Part shown: one piece after another, positions 46,285 through 56,072 of the stretch
Position numbering within the stretch: position 1 is the first letter of the stretch
Layout: each line of letters starts with the position of its first letter
DNA from: Dyadobacter flavalbus
GTDB taxonomy: Bacteria; Bacteroidota; Bacteroidia; Cytophagales; Spirosomataceae
Reading direction: 5' to 3'
NCBI RefSeq assembly: GCF_006149045.1
Contig: NZ_VBSN01000013.1
Location: forward strand, 1 to 64,000
DNA: 64,000 nt
Program-made: the position numbers and the translations under genes
The notes under the pieces: model-generated
The model's database searches: none
Told to the model about the DNA's origin: nothing
The model's input: only the letters and a program-made list of their open reading frames with translations

Positions 46285-47370
46285 TCAGCCGATTACAGGC
46301 AGTTCCCAGCCGGTATTTCTGTCGTAATATAAATGGCCGCTTCTGACGCTCAACGGGGACGGGAAATTGTTGGTATAAAGCTGGCCGGTTCCCAAACCCT
46401 GCGGAAGTGTGTTCTGGAAGGAAGCGGTAAACTGTGCAATGGCATTCAGGCCGATGTTGGATTCCAGCGCCGATGTAATCCACCATTGAATTTCCAGCCG
46501 GTTGGCAATTTCAATCCATTCCTTCGTCTGCTGAAAACCGCCCAGCAGCGTTGGTTTCAGAATGATAAAGGGCGGCATCAGTTTTTTGAGCAGGGAAAAT
46601 TTGTCCCGGTAATTGAAAATGCCGATCAGCTCTTCGTCCAGTGCAACCGGCACGGGTGACGTCCGGCATAATTCGCCCATCAGTTCATGCTGGCCGGCTT
46701 TTACAGGCTGTTCAATGGAATGCAGGTCAAATCCGGATAAAGTTCGAAGCCGCTCATTGACATTCCCTGCATCAAAAGCGCCGTTGGCATCCACTCTCAA
46801 CGTTATACGCTGTTTGTCAAACCTATTGCGTATGGATTCCAGTATGCGGCATTCTTTTTCAAATTCAATGGCGCCTACTTTCATTTTCAGGGTTGTAAAT
46901 CCCTGGTCCAGCTTTTCCTCCACTTGTTCGGCCATTTGATCGTGTGAACCCATCCAAATCAGTCCGTTCATCAATATGCCGTTTTCACCGTCTGAAAAGG
47001 AGTTTTTAAACAAAACCCGCTGTCCTTCATTCATGATGTCTAGCAAAGCCGTTTCAATCCCGAAACGGACAGAAGGCAAATGCTGCGGTACAAGCTGATC
47101 CAGTATGATGCCGAGATTAAAAGGAAATACTTCGAGATCCAGTTCATTGAACAGGCTGCAAACGGATGCAAGCTGCGGCTCGAAATCCGGCAGATCGTCC
47201 ACGCTCAAACCGGGAAGCGGACCGCATTCACCATAACCCGCAATGCCGGGTTTTTCATGATCTGTAACCATCAGAATCCACGAAGTTTTTTGTGTAAGTA
47301 CACCTCGGGAAGTGCCCGCTTTTCTGCGAAACTGAAGCAAATGCGGCTTATACACAATTTTTAACGACAT
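46285..47370 (-). CDS. menC: o-Succinylbenzoate synthase (enolase superfamily)
   Basis: The 361-aa protein carries the superfamily active site: Lys162/Lys164 in LKMKVG, metal ligands Asp194 (RVDANGAF), Glu220 (SIEQPV) and Asp245 (ALDEE), and Lys272 (ILKPTLLGG). The C-terminal GLGTGQLYTNNFPSPL string is typical of the Bacteroidota OSBS group. It dehydrates SHCHC to o-succinylbenzoate in menaquinone synthesis. Dipeptide epimerase activity is a less likely alternative. A 14-bp palindrome, CTGAACATGTTCAG, spans its stop codon. Confidence 0.88.
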   Translation of the reverse strand: MSLKIVYKPHLLQFRRKAGTSRGVLTQKTSWILMVTDHEKPGIAGYGECGPLPGLSVDDLPDFEPQLASVCSLFNELDLEVFPFNLGIILDQLVPQHLPSVRFGIETALLDIMNEGQRVLFKNSFSDGENGILMNGLIWMGSHDQMAEQVEEKLDQGFTTLKMKVGAIEFEKECRILESIRNRFDKQRITLRVDANGAFDAGNVNERLRTLSGFDLHSIEQPVKAGQHELMGELCRTSPVPVALDEELIGIFNYRDKFSLLKKLMPPFIILKPTLLGGFQQTKEWIEIANRLEIQWWITSALESNIGLNAIAQFTASFQNTLPQGLGTGQLYTNNFPSPLSVRSGHLYYDRNTGWELPVIG

Positions 47371-47438
47371 GGTTTGAGGAATCAGTTTTTTTTCAGGGGC
47401 ACAATATTAGATAAAAATTACGTAATTATGCATCAGGT

Positions 47439-48491
47439 ATGAAAGAACAAATTTGGTTAAAAACTGCTTTAACACCTTTTTCCCGGGTTTACGGATTCAT
47501 AACATGGCTGCGGAATATGGGTTACCGCTATGCCGTTTTCACTTCTGAAAAAGCACCTCAGTTCGTCATTTCCATCGGCAACCTGACCGTAGGCGGAACG
47601 GGTAAAACGCCTCTTGTTGAGTACCTTGCCAAAATACTTTCATCCCAGATCCCGACTGCAATCCTGAGCCGGGGTTACGGCCGCAAAACAAAGGGTTTCA
47701 GGCTGGCCTCGTCAAGCAGCGATGCTTCTGAAATCGGCGACGAGCCCATGCAGTATTTTACCAAGTTTTATCCCGGAATTGTGGTAGCCGTTTGCGAAGA
47801 CCGGTTATCTGGCGCCGCCCGCATCGCGGAGCAGTTTCCTCAAACCAAATTGCTTTTGCTTGATGACGCCTATCAGCATCAGCGCATTGTCCGCGATGTC
47901 AATTTGCTTTTGTGTGATTACAACAGGCCCTTTTATGATGATCTGCCTTTTCCCGGCGGAAGGCTCCGGGAAGGAAGAAACGGTGCCAAAAGAGCCGACG
48001 CGATTATTGTTACCAAATGCCCTCCTGCCCTTTCCGAAGATGAAAAAGCATTAATCCGCAGCAAGATCCTGGTTTACGGAAAGCCAGAAAGCCCCGTTTT
48101 CTTTGCCTTTACGGATTATGCGGCGCCGTTGAGCTATACCGGCGGGGAAGTGGCGTTAAAGAAAGTTAAAATGGTTGCAGGAATTGCTAATCCGAAACCG
48201 TTCCATGCATATCTTGACAGTCATTTCAACGTTATAGATCAAGTGGTTTTCCCCGACCATTACAATTATGGTCCAAGGGATGTGGAAGAGATTATTAAGT
48301 ACTTAAAAAACGATACTTTTGTGGTTACGACTGAAAAAGATATGGTGAAATTAAAGCCGTTGGCCGAACAGTCAGGACATGCGTCGCGCTTTGCCTACAT
48401 TCCTGTTACGGTCAATTTCGGGAATGATACGGCTCTGTTTAACCATTGGATTACACAAAAGACTGCCGGATTAATTGAACCGGCTGAATGA
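47439..48491 (+). CDS. lpxK: Tetraacyldisaccharide 4'-kinase
   Basis: The 350-aa protein has the LpxK hallmarks: P-loop VGGTGKTP (51-58), LSRGYGRKTKGF, EIGDEPMQ, LLLDDAYQHQRI and FPGGRLREGRNGAKRAD. It phosphorylates the lipid A precursor at the inner membrane face. The next gene starts 10 nt after its stop. Confidence 0.96.
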   Translation: MKEQIWLKTALTPFSRVYGFITWLRNMGYRYAVFTSEKAPQFVISIGNLTVGGTGKTPLVEYLAKILSSQIPTAILSRGYGRKTKGFRLASSSSDASEIGDEPMQYFTKFYPGIVVAVCEDRLSGAARIAEQFPQTKLLLLDDAYQHQRIVRDVNLLLCDYNRPFYDDLPFPGGRLREGRNGAKRADAIIVTKCPPALSEDEKALIRSKILVYGKPESPVFFAFTDYAAPLSYTGGEVALKKVKMVAGIANPKPFHAYLDSHFNVIDQVVFPDHYNYGPRDVEEIIKYLKNDTFVVTTEKDMVKLKPLAEQSGHASRFAYIPVTVNFGNDTALFNHWITQKTAGLIEPAE

Positions 48492-48501
48492 TAATGCCTC
48501 T

Positions 48502-50487
48502 ATGAGAATTGCTTTATATCTGTTAATCTGTGTTGTATGCAGCTTTTTCCTTTTTACACCTCATGCCAGTGCACAGGTTAGATTACCCGGCGGAATGCAG
48601 ATGCCCAGTGGCGGTGGTGGTGGTTCCGGTGGCGGCGGGCAGGGCGGTGGCGCCATTCTGGACGACAGTACCAAAAACATTTACGGGCCTGCGACAACGC
48701 TTCATTTTTATGAAAACGACATCCTGAATAACCGGGATTCGGTACGGTACCGCGTGGATACCAGCCTCACCAACTTTCACCGCTGGACGCCGCTGGACCG
48801 TTCATGGGGAAAACTGGTGGATCTCGGCAACACGGTCACGGCTACACGGAATCTTTTTTTTGAGCCTCGTTCAGATATCGGCACGCAGCTTGGCTTTCGC
48901 GCTTACGATGCTTATGCCATCAAACAGGATGAAGTGCAGTATGTGGATACGCGCTCGCAGCATACCGAGCTGAACTTTATTTCGGGTGGCAAAAAAACGT
49001 CACTCGGCAGTTTTGCCTATACCCAGAACGTGCACTCCCGTTTCAATTTCGGCCTGCGTGTACAGCGGCTTACTTCCAACAAACAGTACGGATTTGTCAA
49101 TACGCTGAATTCAGGTGCTTTTCTGGGGCAAAACTGGACGCTGCTTTTGCACACCAGCTTTTTTTCCAAGGATAAAAAATACCTAATCCTTGCGCATTAC
49201 CGCCATATGAACCAGAAAGTGCGTGAACAGGGCGGTGTCATTCCGAATGTCGGTGCAGACGGGGTTGTTGAGGATTTCTCCTACGACGGCGCAGCCCGGA
49301 CGAGCGATGATGCCAATTCGTGGGAAAGACGCCATGTTTTCCACATTTACCAGCAGTACCGGCTTGCAAACGGATTTCAGCTTTTTCAGCAGGCCGATTA
49401 TCAAAGTGTGATCAACCGGTTTACGGATCTGGACATTTCGCGCGGGGTTGAAAAACTGGTCTATCCGGTATCCAGGTTTACTTCCGACAGCACAAGACAG
49501 GATATTTATTACAAACTGGTCGATAACAAGGTCGGTATCAAAGGATATTATTCCGGTTTCAATTACCGCGCTTTCGTACGCCAGCGACTGTACGGCATGC
49601 GAGCGGCCAGTCAGCTGGCAAATGAAACCGGAAAACCGACTGCGACTTACCGGACGGGACTAAGATTTGATAACATCATCGGTGCATGGGCGGGGTATTA
49701 TCTCAAAGATTCCCTGCAATACCTCACGGCAGAAGCAGAGCTCAATCTGGCCAAGAATGTGGAATACAGGCTGAAAGGCGAATTGAACACCCGCTGGGGA
49801 AAGGCAGGTTTCCAGAGCATACAAACTGCACCGGATCTGCTTGTACAGCGTTATTTCGGCAATCATTTTGCGTGGAGAACCAATTTAGACCCGACCAAAG
49901 TACAGACGGTTTATGCTTCACTGCCTTTAAAAACCAGCAAGATCAACTTTGTTCCTGAAATTCAGATTCATCAGGTTAATGATTATATTTACTATGATAC
50001 TTCGGCGGTACCGAAACAGCTGAACTCCGGTTTCAGGTTACTGAGAATCGGTTTCAACTCCGGCATTCATTTGAAAAGATGGAACTTTACAACCATGGGC
50101 TATCTCACGCTGAATGACAACAGCGATGTGCTGCGAATCCCGACGTATTTTGCCAGCGGAGAAGTTACATTTGATTTTACATACGCCAAAGTACTTTTTA
50201 TTCAGCTCGGACTTGCTGCCCGTTACCGTTCTGCTTATTTTGCTGATGCGTATATGCCTGTAACACAGCAATTTCACTTACAGAACGAAACGCGGCTGGA
50301 ACAGAACGTAGTTATTGACGGTTTTGCCAATGTGCGGATCAAGCGTGTGCGGCTGTTTTTTAAAATGTCTTACCTGAATCAGGGCGGTCAGTTCGGGGTA
50401 TTTCCGAAAGGGTATTATGTAACGCCGGGATACCTCGGACTTGCGCGTGCGTTTTCTTTCGGCGTCAACTGGCCGATGTTTGATTAA
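48502..50487 (+). CDS. Putative outer-membrane porin
   Basis: ATG 48502 is chosen because it begins a signal peptide (MRIALYLLICVVCSFFLFTPHASAQ). A glycine-rich linker follows, and then about 600 residues with alternating aromatic strands typical of a beta-barrel (YNFRAFVRQRLYG-like segments, final FSFGVNWPMFD). This matches the putative porin family of Cytophagales. It lies between lpxK and miaE, with short gaps, in a rightward run. Confidence 0.85.
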   Translation: MRIALYLLICVVCSFFLFTPHASAQVRLPGGMQMPSGGGGGSGGGGQGGGAILDDSTKNIYGPATTLHFYENDILNNRDSVRYRVDTSLTNFHRWTPLDRSWGKLVDLGNTVTATRNLFFEPRSDIGTQLGFRAYDAYAIKQDEVQYVDTRSQHTELNFISGGKKTSLGSFAYTQNVHSRFNFGLRVQRLTSNKQYGFVNTLNSGAFLGQNWTLLLHTSFFSKDKKYLILAHYRHMNQKVREQGGVIPNVGADGVVEDFSYDGAARTSDDANSWERRHVFHIYQQYRLANGFQLFQQADYQSVINRFTDLDISRGVEKLVYPVSRFTSDSTRQDIYYKLVDNKVGIKGYYSGFNYRAFVRQRLYGMRAASQLANETGKPTATYRTGLRFDNIIGAWAGYYLKDSLQYLTAEAELNLAKNVEYRLKGELNTRWGKAGFQSIQTAPDLLVQRYFGNHFAWRTNLDPTKVQTVYASLPLKTSKINFVPEIQIHQVNDYIYYDTSAVPKQLNSGFRLLRIGFNSGIHLKRWNFTTMGYLTLNDNSDVLRIPTYFASGEVTFDFTYAKVLFIQLGLAARYRSAYFADAYMPVTQQFHLQNETRLEQNVVIDGFANVRIKRVRLFFKMSYLNQGGQFGVFPKGYYVTPGYLGLARAFSFGVNWPMFD

Positions 50488-50505
50488 CTGCTAATTTCCA
50501 AAGTC

Positions 50506-51105
50506 ATGCAAGTGCCACTCACCACGTTAGGTCTGGAATTGCCTACCGATCCGCGCTGGACCAATATTGCAGCCATGCAGATCGGTGATATTCTGATCGA
50601 TCATGCTTATTGTGAGCAGAAAGCGGCTTCCAGCTGCATAACGCTCATTGTTCATTATCCCGAAAAAGCAAAAATGGTGGAAGTGCTTACACCGATTGTA
50701 GCGGAAGAATGGGGTCATTTCCAGCGCGTTTTAAAAGAACTGAAAAAGAGAAATATCCCGCTCGGGCGCCAGCGAAAGGATGTATATGTCGGTGAACTGC
50801 TGAAACTGGTCCGGAACAAAGGCGATTATGAGGCTGCTTTTTTGGACAAGCTGCTGATTTGCGGCCTGATCGAAGCCAGAAGCTGCGAACGTTTCAAGCT
50901 GCTTTCGGAATCACTCGAAGAAGAAAGTTTACAGAAATTTTACCGCGAACTGATGATTTCAGAAGCGGGCCATTACCGTACGTTTATTGAACTGGCTGAA
51001 ACGTACATACCCGCTGCGGATGTGAGAAAACGCTGGAAAGAGCTGCTTCATGCAGAAGCAGAAATTATAAAATCCATGACACCGAGAGGTGACCGGATAC
51101 ATTAA
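50506..51105 (+). CDS. miaE: tRNA 2-methylthio-N6-isopentenyladenosine-37 hydroxylase
   Basis: The 199-aa protein has the diiron ligand pattern of MiaE: HAYCEQKAASS, IVAEEWGHFQRV, GLIEARSCERF and SEAGHYRTFIELAE. It hydroxylates ms2i6A at position 37 of tRNAs reading U-starting codons. The start is 18 nt after the porin stop. Confidence 0.95.
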   Translation: MQVPLTTLGLELPTDPRWTNIAAMQIGDILIDHAYCEQKAASSCITLIVHYPEKAKMVEVLTPIVAEEWGHFQRVLKELKKRNIPLGRQRKDVYVGELLKLVRNKGDYEAAFLDKLLICGLIEARSCERFKLLSESLEEESLQKFYRELMISEAGHYRTFIELAETYIPAADVRKRWKELLHAEAEIIKSMTPRGDRIH

Positions 51106-51123
51106 CAAACTATAAATTAAAGA

Positions 51124-54030
51124 ATGCAATCCTTTCTTAATCTCGTTGCAAGACGTATTCTGGACAACCATCAATCGCTGGAAAGGGTCAGCATCGTTGT
51201 GCCTACGCGCAGAGCGGCGTTTTTTCTGATGCAGGAACTGGCCAAGGAAACCAGGGAAGCCGCCATCAGCCCGCATATCCAGGCGGTCGATGATTTTGTG
51301 GAAAGCATCTGTACGCTGGAAATTGAAGATCCTGTCCACCTGCTTTTTGACTTGTACGAAACTTTCAGGGAAATTGATCCGGAAGTACAGTTCGACCGTT
51401 TTATGGGCTGGGCTTCGGTATTGCTGAATGACCTCGACAGAATTGACCAGTATCTTGTCAAAGCCGATTATTTATTTGATTATTTATCCGAAGCGAATGC
51501 TATTGCGCGCTGGCAGGCCACTTTGCCGGAAGGAAAAACCTTGCAGAGCGAAGGCGGGTCCAAACAGTATTTCTCGCTTTTTGAAAATATAAAACTTGTC
51601 TATCATTCATTCCGCAACCGCTTACTGGAAAAAGGAAAAGCTTACCGCGGCATGGCTTACCGCGAACTTGCCGAGGACGTCAACACGCTGCTGCTGGAAA
51701 GACCTGAATTTGACAAACTGTATTTTGCCGGTTTCAATGCATTTACCGAATCGGAAAGGAGCATTGTAAGTTCGTTGGTAAAAGTCGGCAAAGCGGAGGT
51801 TTTCTGGGATTCTGACCAGTATTATATGACTGTAAATCCGGGCGTAGAAGCAGGAAAAAGCCTACGCGATTATCAGAAAAGCCGGTTGTTTGGCGAATGG
51901 AACTGGACAACGGATCATTTGCTGAGTTCGCAGAAAAACATTACGGTTTACGGCGTCCCGAATGCCACTTTACAGACCAAAGTTGCCGGCCAGCTTTATC
52001 AGCAGATGAAAGCATGGGACGATCCGGAAAATCCGGTCCCTACGGCAATCGTGCTGGCGGATGAAAACCTGCTGCTTCCGATGCTGTACTCGCTGGATGA
52101 AACGGTTGTGGACCTGAATGTGACGATGGGACTTTCCATGCGCAATTCGCTGCTTTATACATTGGTTGACAGTATTTTCGAATTGCAGCAGAATGCCGTC
52201 GAGTTCCGGGGAAAAAGCGGCAAGATGGTCCGGATACCCAAATTCGGCCATAAATCCATCAACAAGGTTCTGAACCACCCGTTTATCCGGCATTATGAAC
52301 ACGTGATGCTGCTTCCGGCAAGTACCGGCCCGACAATTATCCAGAAAACGCTTTGGGCCATTACAAGGGAAAATCAGGTTTTTCTGAGTTCGGAAGAACT
52401 AATGGATCTAAGTGAAAATCATCCTTTGTTCCGGATTTTATTTACAAACTGGCAGAAAAACAATTCCAGGCAGGTTATCAGCACATTTTATCAGCTGATT
52501 GAGTTGCTGCGCGATGTTTATAAAGATTACAAAAATGCGCTGGAAACGGAATATCTGTACCTTTTTTACACTTTGCTGAAACAGTTCGAGCAGACGATTG
52601 AGGAAAAAACGGAGCTGATTACATTAAGGACTTTGCGGTCTTTCATGTTTGAACTGATCCGGCAGACGAAAATTCCGTTCAGCGGAGAGCCTGTCAGTAA
52701 CCTTCAGATTATGGGAATGCTGGAAACCCGGGCGCTTGACTTTGAACGGATTATTATTCTTTCGTTGAACGAAGGCATGCTTCCGCAAGCAAAAAGGCAG
52801 AATTCATTAATCCCGTACGATGCGGCACAGACCGTGGGTCTGCCGACGCACCAGCATCAGGAAGCGGTTATGTCGTACCATTTTTACCGATTGCTGCAGC
52901 GCGCCAGTGAAGTGCATATTCTTTACACCAGTACCAACGATGCGCCTGGCGGAGGTGAAAAAAGCCGCTTTATCCAGCAGGTTGAATACGAACTGACGCA
53001 GTATAATCCGTTGATACAGATCGAGAACAAAGTGGTTGTACTGGAAAGCAGCCAGCAACAGGAACTCGAGGAAGTTGTCAGGAAAGATGATGCATTGCTG
53101 GCGATCATCCGGGAATATCTTGCTAACAAAGGATTATACCCGACGCACCTGAATGAATTCATCCGCTGTTCCATGCAATTTTATCTGAAGCATATTGTCG
53201 GGGTCAGGGAGAAGGAAGAAGTGGAAGAAGAACTTGGAATGGACAAGATCGGAACGTGGCTGCATGCGTCACTGGAACGGCTGGATCAGGAATATTTCCT
53301 GCTGGAAAAAGATCCGTCGGAAGAGGAGATCAAAGCCGTGATGAAAGATGAATTCGACCGTCTTTTCAAAGGCTATGTGACGGATCTTGGCCTTAACCGG
53401 ATTTATTTCCAGATCGGCGAACATCAGATTCTTGCTTTTTTGAAAAACCAGATGGCGCAGGTTCCGAGAAGGAAAATTCTGGCAGCCGAACAGCCGCTGA
53501 ACGTCAACATCAGTCTTTTACTTCAGGGTATCGATACGCCGGTCAGAATAGGCGGAAAAATAGACCGCATCGAGCAAAGTCCTGAAGGTATACTGTACGT
53601 GATGGATTATAAAACGGGAAGCGTGGAGCTGACTGGCCGCCAAAAACTGACCGACCCGATGAAGCGCGAAGAAGTGATCCGCAAAGATCCGGACCGTAAA
53701 ATGGGCTACGTCCGGCAGCTCTGGATGTACGAATACCTGATGTACAGAAAAATGCGCGATGAACAGGGCCTGGATCTGCGCGAAACAAAATACAGCTTTG
53801 GAGATTTTGCCGTAAAATCCGGTTTTTATTCATTCAGAGATCCGAAAAACCTGATTTCCAATCCGCTTGAACTGACAGAAGGATTGGCACCTCAGCATTT
53901 TATTGAAAAGTCGGAACTGATTCTTACGGATATACTTAACGTTATGCTGGACCCGAATGTACCGTTCCGGAAAACAGACGATCTCGGAACCTGCAAGTAT
54001 TGTGACTTTGCAGGCATATGTGGAAGATAA
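51124..54030 (+). CDS. PD-(D/E)XK nuclease family protein, AddB-like
   Basis: The 968-aa protein has an N-terminal degenerate helicase-like half (VVPTRRAAFFLMQELAKE, then LETRALDFERIIILSLNEGMLP) and a C-terminal RecB-type nuclease with YVMDYKTGSVEL. Four cysteines consistent with an Fe-S cluster frame the nuclease: FIRCSMQFYLKHI upstream and CKYCDFAGIC at the end, as in AddB. It probably works with an AddA-type helicase in double-strand break processing. The partner is not in this window. Confidence 0.88.
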   Translation: MQSFLNLVARRILDNHQSLERVSIVVPTRRAAFFLMQELAKETREAAISPHIQAVDDFVESICTLEIEDPVHLLFDLYETFREIDPEVQFDRFMGWASVLLNDLDRIDQYLVKADYLFDYLSEANAIARWQATLPEGKTLQSEGGSKQYFSLFENIKLVYHSFRNRLLEKGKAYRGMAYRELAEDVNTLLLERPEFDKLYFAGFNAFTESERSIVSSLVKVGKAEVFWDSDQYYMTVNPGVEAGKSLRDYQKSRLFGEWNWTTDHLLSSQKNITVYGVPNATLQTKVAGQLYQQMKAWDDPENPVPTAIVLADENLLLPMLYSLDETVVDLNVTMGLSMRNSLLYTLVDSIFELQQNAVEFRGKSGKMVRIPKFGHKSINKVLNHPFIRHYEHVMLLPASTGPTIIQKTLWAITRENQVFLSSEELMDLSENHPLFRILFTNWQKNNSRQVISTFYQLIELLRDVYKDYKNALETEYLYLFYTLLKQFEQTIEEKTELITLRTLRSFMFELIRQTKIPFSGEPVSNLQIMGMLETRALDFERIIILSLNEGMLPQAKRQNSLIPYDAAQTVGLPTHQHQEAVMSYHFYRLLQRASEVHILYTSTNDAPGGGEKSRFIQQVEYELTQYNPLIQIENKVVVLESSQQQELEEVVRKDDALLAIIREYLANKGLYPTHLNEFIRCSMQFYLKHIVGVREKEEVEEELGMDKIGTWLHASLERLDQEYFLLEKDPSEEEIKAVMKDEFDRLFKGYVTDLGLNRIYFQIGEHQILAFLKNQMAQVPRRKILAAEQPLNVNISLLLQGIDTPVRIGGKIDRIEQSPEGILYVMDYKTGSVELTGRQKLTDPMKREEVIRKDPDRKMGYVRQLWMYEYLMYRKMRDEQGLDLRETKYSFGDFAVKSGFYSFRDPKNLISNPLELTEGLAPQHFIEKSELILTDILNVMLDPNVPFRKTDDLGTCKYCDFAGICGR

Positions 54031-54109
54031 TATAATTTTTCTAAAAATAAGCACATACTTTGCTTGCTAATAAGGAAAAATTGCTATTTTGTAAAAAAAA
54101 ACTTACAAC

Positions 54110-54253
54110 ATGATCATTCTAGCTAAACTAACCCTTTTTACCTTATGGATCGTGACTTTCGTGATTACTTGTCTGGTCATGGGTATTGTTTTTCCTTTCG
54201 TTACGCTTTTCGACAACCTTGAAAATGTTTTTGCGGGTTCTTCTGTTCAGTAG
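54110..54253 (+). CDS. Small membrane protein, 47 aa
   Basis: The frame encodes MIILAKLTLFTLWIVTFVIT then CLVMGIVFPFVTLFDNLENV and seven residues, with one or two membrane spans. A plausible promoter (TTG, 18 nt, TATTTTG) lies just upstream and a strong terminator follows 18 nt after the stop, so it forms a complete unit. Function is unknown. Confidence 0.7.
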   Translation: MIILAKLTLFTLWIVTFVITCLVMGIVFPFVTLFDNLENVFAGSSVQ

Positions 54254-54270
54254 AATGCCAGCTTATCCAT

Positions 54271-54304
54271 AAAAAAAGCGACTGAAAAATCAGTCGCTTT
54301 TTTT
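54271..54304. terminator. Bidirectional intrinsic terminator
   Basis: AAAAAAAGCGACTGA and TCAGTCGCTTTTTTT form a long perfect stem with a short A-rich loop and T-run after the 47-aa gene. Confidence 0.88.
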
Positions 54305-54316
54305 ATGATTTTGAAT

Positions 54317-54351
54317 GGCTGTTAGCTGTTAGCTAAAAGCTACTGGCTGTT
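54317..54351. repeat. GCTGTTAGCT-type intergenic repeat
   Basis: Short reiterations of GGCTGTTAGCT and TAGCTGTTAGCT with an inverted GCT/AGC pattern between the terminator and the lipoprotein gene. It resembles degenerate dispersed intergenic repeats; only one locus is visible here. Confidence 0.4.
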
Positions 54352-54404
54352 TGTGAAATGCATTTAATAGCAAACCGCTGTTTCAGCTATATAGAGATAT
54401 CTAT

Positions 54405-54881
54405 TTATTTCTTTTTGAATTCGAGGTATTCTTCGGAAGATGCGCCGGTTTCGGAATCGGTCAGTTTAAGCGTAATATTGATTTGCGGAATGCCACTGGC
54501 ATTGATGACTTTTGTACTGACGCCTTCTACTTTCTGCTTTAAAGGCTTTCCGTTGCTTTGCTCCACATCCACCACTTCGTTGATCGTAAAGGAATCGTAG
54601 CCAGTCGTTTGCACATTTACAAGATTGTAATTCTGAACAAGCGTCAGGGTTGTTCCCGCTGCTTTTACCTCAATATTCTTGGTGTAAATAATCCTCAGCT
54701 GATTCTTGGCCGGACTCGTAACTTCCCATTCCTGCCGCGTAGAAGCGGGCCCATCAATCGTGTTTGTCCAGTAATTACCTATGAATTCCGACGTATAATC
54801 ACTTTCTGGTGTTACCTCTTCCTTGTTATCCTTGCATGAACCCAAAAAAACGACTAAACAGAGAAAAATCAGCTTTTTCAT
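54405..54881 (-). CDS. Lipoprotein, hypothetical, 158 aa
   Basis: A lipoprotein signal (MKKLIFLCLVVFLGSC, lipid Cys16) precedes an acidic linker and a beta-rich domain with WTNTIDGPASTRQEWEVTSP and long alternating strands. It is probably exported to the periplasm or outer membrane. No family is assigned; lipocalin-like folds are one possibility. Confidence 0.78.
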   Translation of the reverse strand: MKKLIFLCLVVFLGSCKDNKEEVTPESDYTSEFIGNYWTNTIDGPASTRQEWEVTSPAKNQLRIIYTKNIEVKAAGTTLTLVQNYNLVNVQTTGYDSFTINEVVDVEQSNGKPLKQKVEGVSTKVINASGIPQINITLKLTDSETGASSEEYLEFKKK

Positions 54882-55025
54882 ATTGAAGCATTAAGTAAAT
54901 GGTAAAATATAATAATAAAATACAATTAATAATTATTTCCAATAACGGATATTACGGCCCGTATACCTACACATTTCTCTGAAAAATTGCAACAGTCGTT
55001 AATCTACTTGCCATTCTTACATATT

Positions 55026-55979
55026 TCAGAAAGGAAGTTTGCCAAGGTCCACGTTTCCGCCTGAAATAATGATCCCGATTTTTTTACCCGCAAACCGGTC
55101 TTTATTCCGGATTACCGCTGCCAGCGAAACGGCCCCGGATGGCTCTACAACCAGTTTCATCCGTTCCCATAAATACTGCATGGCGGTAATAATCTCTTCA
55201 TCAGAAACGGTAAATATGTCTGTAACATGCTGTTTGATAACCGGAAAAGTTTTATCGCCCAAATAAGTCAGCAATCCGTCCGCGATGGTTTTGACATACG
55301 GCGCCTTTTCAATTTTATCGCTTCTGAATGACAGGACCGCATCGGCAGCGCCTTCGGGCTCGCCGGCATACACTTTTGTTTCCGGTGAAAAATAATGCGC
55401 AGCAAGCGCCGTTCCGCTTAAAAGTCCGCCGCCACCCACAGGCGCAATGATGACGTCCAGCGTGGCATCAACATCTTCAATCAGTTCCTTTGCAACCGTT
55501 GCCTGTCCGGCCATGACTTCGTAGTTATTGAACGGATGGATAAATGCTGCTCCGGTTTCATGAACAATTTCCTGAACAGTCCGCTCACGATCTTCGGGTG
55601 TATTTTTGCAAAAAGTAATTTCAGCGCCGTAACCTTCCACAGCACGGATTTTGACAGTCGGTGAGTTATCTGGCATGACAATGTACGCCTTCGCTCCTAC
55701 TTTCTTTGCCGCATATGCAATGGCCTGCGCATGATTCCCGGATGAATGCGTCGCCACGCCGTTTGTGAGCTGTTCCGGCGGCAAGGAAAGCACGGCATGA
55801 AGTGCGCCGCGTGCCTTGAACGCACCGATTTTCTGCATGTTCTCACATTTGAAATAAAGTTCTGCACCGCACAGCTCATTCAGGAATCGGGAACTTAAAA
55901 CCGGTGTGCGATGAACAAAAGGCGCGATCAGCTTGTGGGCTTCTTCAATGGTTGATTGATCTGGAACGGTTTCGGACAT
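55026..55979 (-). CDS. PLP-dependent serine/threonine dehydratase (or serine racemase)
   Basis: I use ATG 55979 (MSETVPDQSTIEEAHKLIAP), since the longer frame upstream overlaps a terminator. The 317-aa fold-type II enzyme has the PLP lysine in AFKARGAL (Lys55), THSSGNHAQAIAYAAK, the phosphate loop GGGGLLSG (about 180) and a terminal ISGGNVDLGKLPF. The family deaminates Thr or Ser or racemises Ser. The regulatory ACT domain of biosynthetic IlvA is absent, so a catabolic dehydratase or racemase is more likely. Confidence 0.88.
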   Translation of the reverse strand: MSETVPDQSTIEEAHKLIAPFVHRTPVLSSRFLNELCGAELYFKCENMQKIGAFKARGALHAVLSLPPEQLTNGVATHSSGNHAQAIAYAAKKVGAKAYIVMPDNSPTVKIRAVEGYGAEITFCKNTPEDRERTVQEIVHETGAAFIHPFNNYEVMAGQATVAKELIEDVDATLDVIIAPVGGGGLLSGTALAAHYFSPETKVYAGEPEGAADAVLSFRSDKIEKAPYVKTIADGLLTYLGDKTFPVIKQHVTDIFTVSDEEIITAMQYLWERMKLVVEPSGAVSLAAVIRNKDRFAGKKIGIIISGGNVDLGKLPF

Positions 55980-56022
55980 ATTCTGGGGATTTTCTGCAAA
56001 ATGCACAAAAGTATTAAAACAC

Positions 56023-56051
56023 GAAAGCCCGCCTTGTCCGGACGGGCTTTC
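56023..56051 (-). terminator. Terminator of the OmpA-like gene
   Basis: GAAAGCCCG (56023-56031) and CGGGCTTTC (56043-56051) form a 9-bp stem extended by CC/GG around a small loop; moderately T-rich sequence follows on the minus strand. Confidence 0.7.
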
Positions 56052-56072
56052 AAAAAATATCAGCAAAATTTT

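Noticed and set aside
46275..46288. Perfect 14-bp palindrome CTGAACATGTTCAG at the menC stop
   Set aside because: It lacks a loop and a T-run, so it is not a good terminator; a single copy gives no evidence for an operator.
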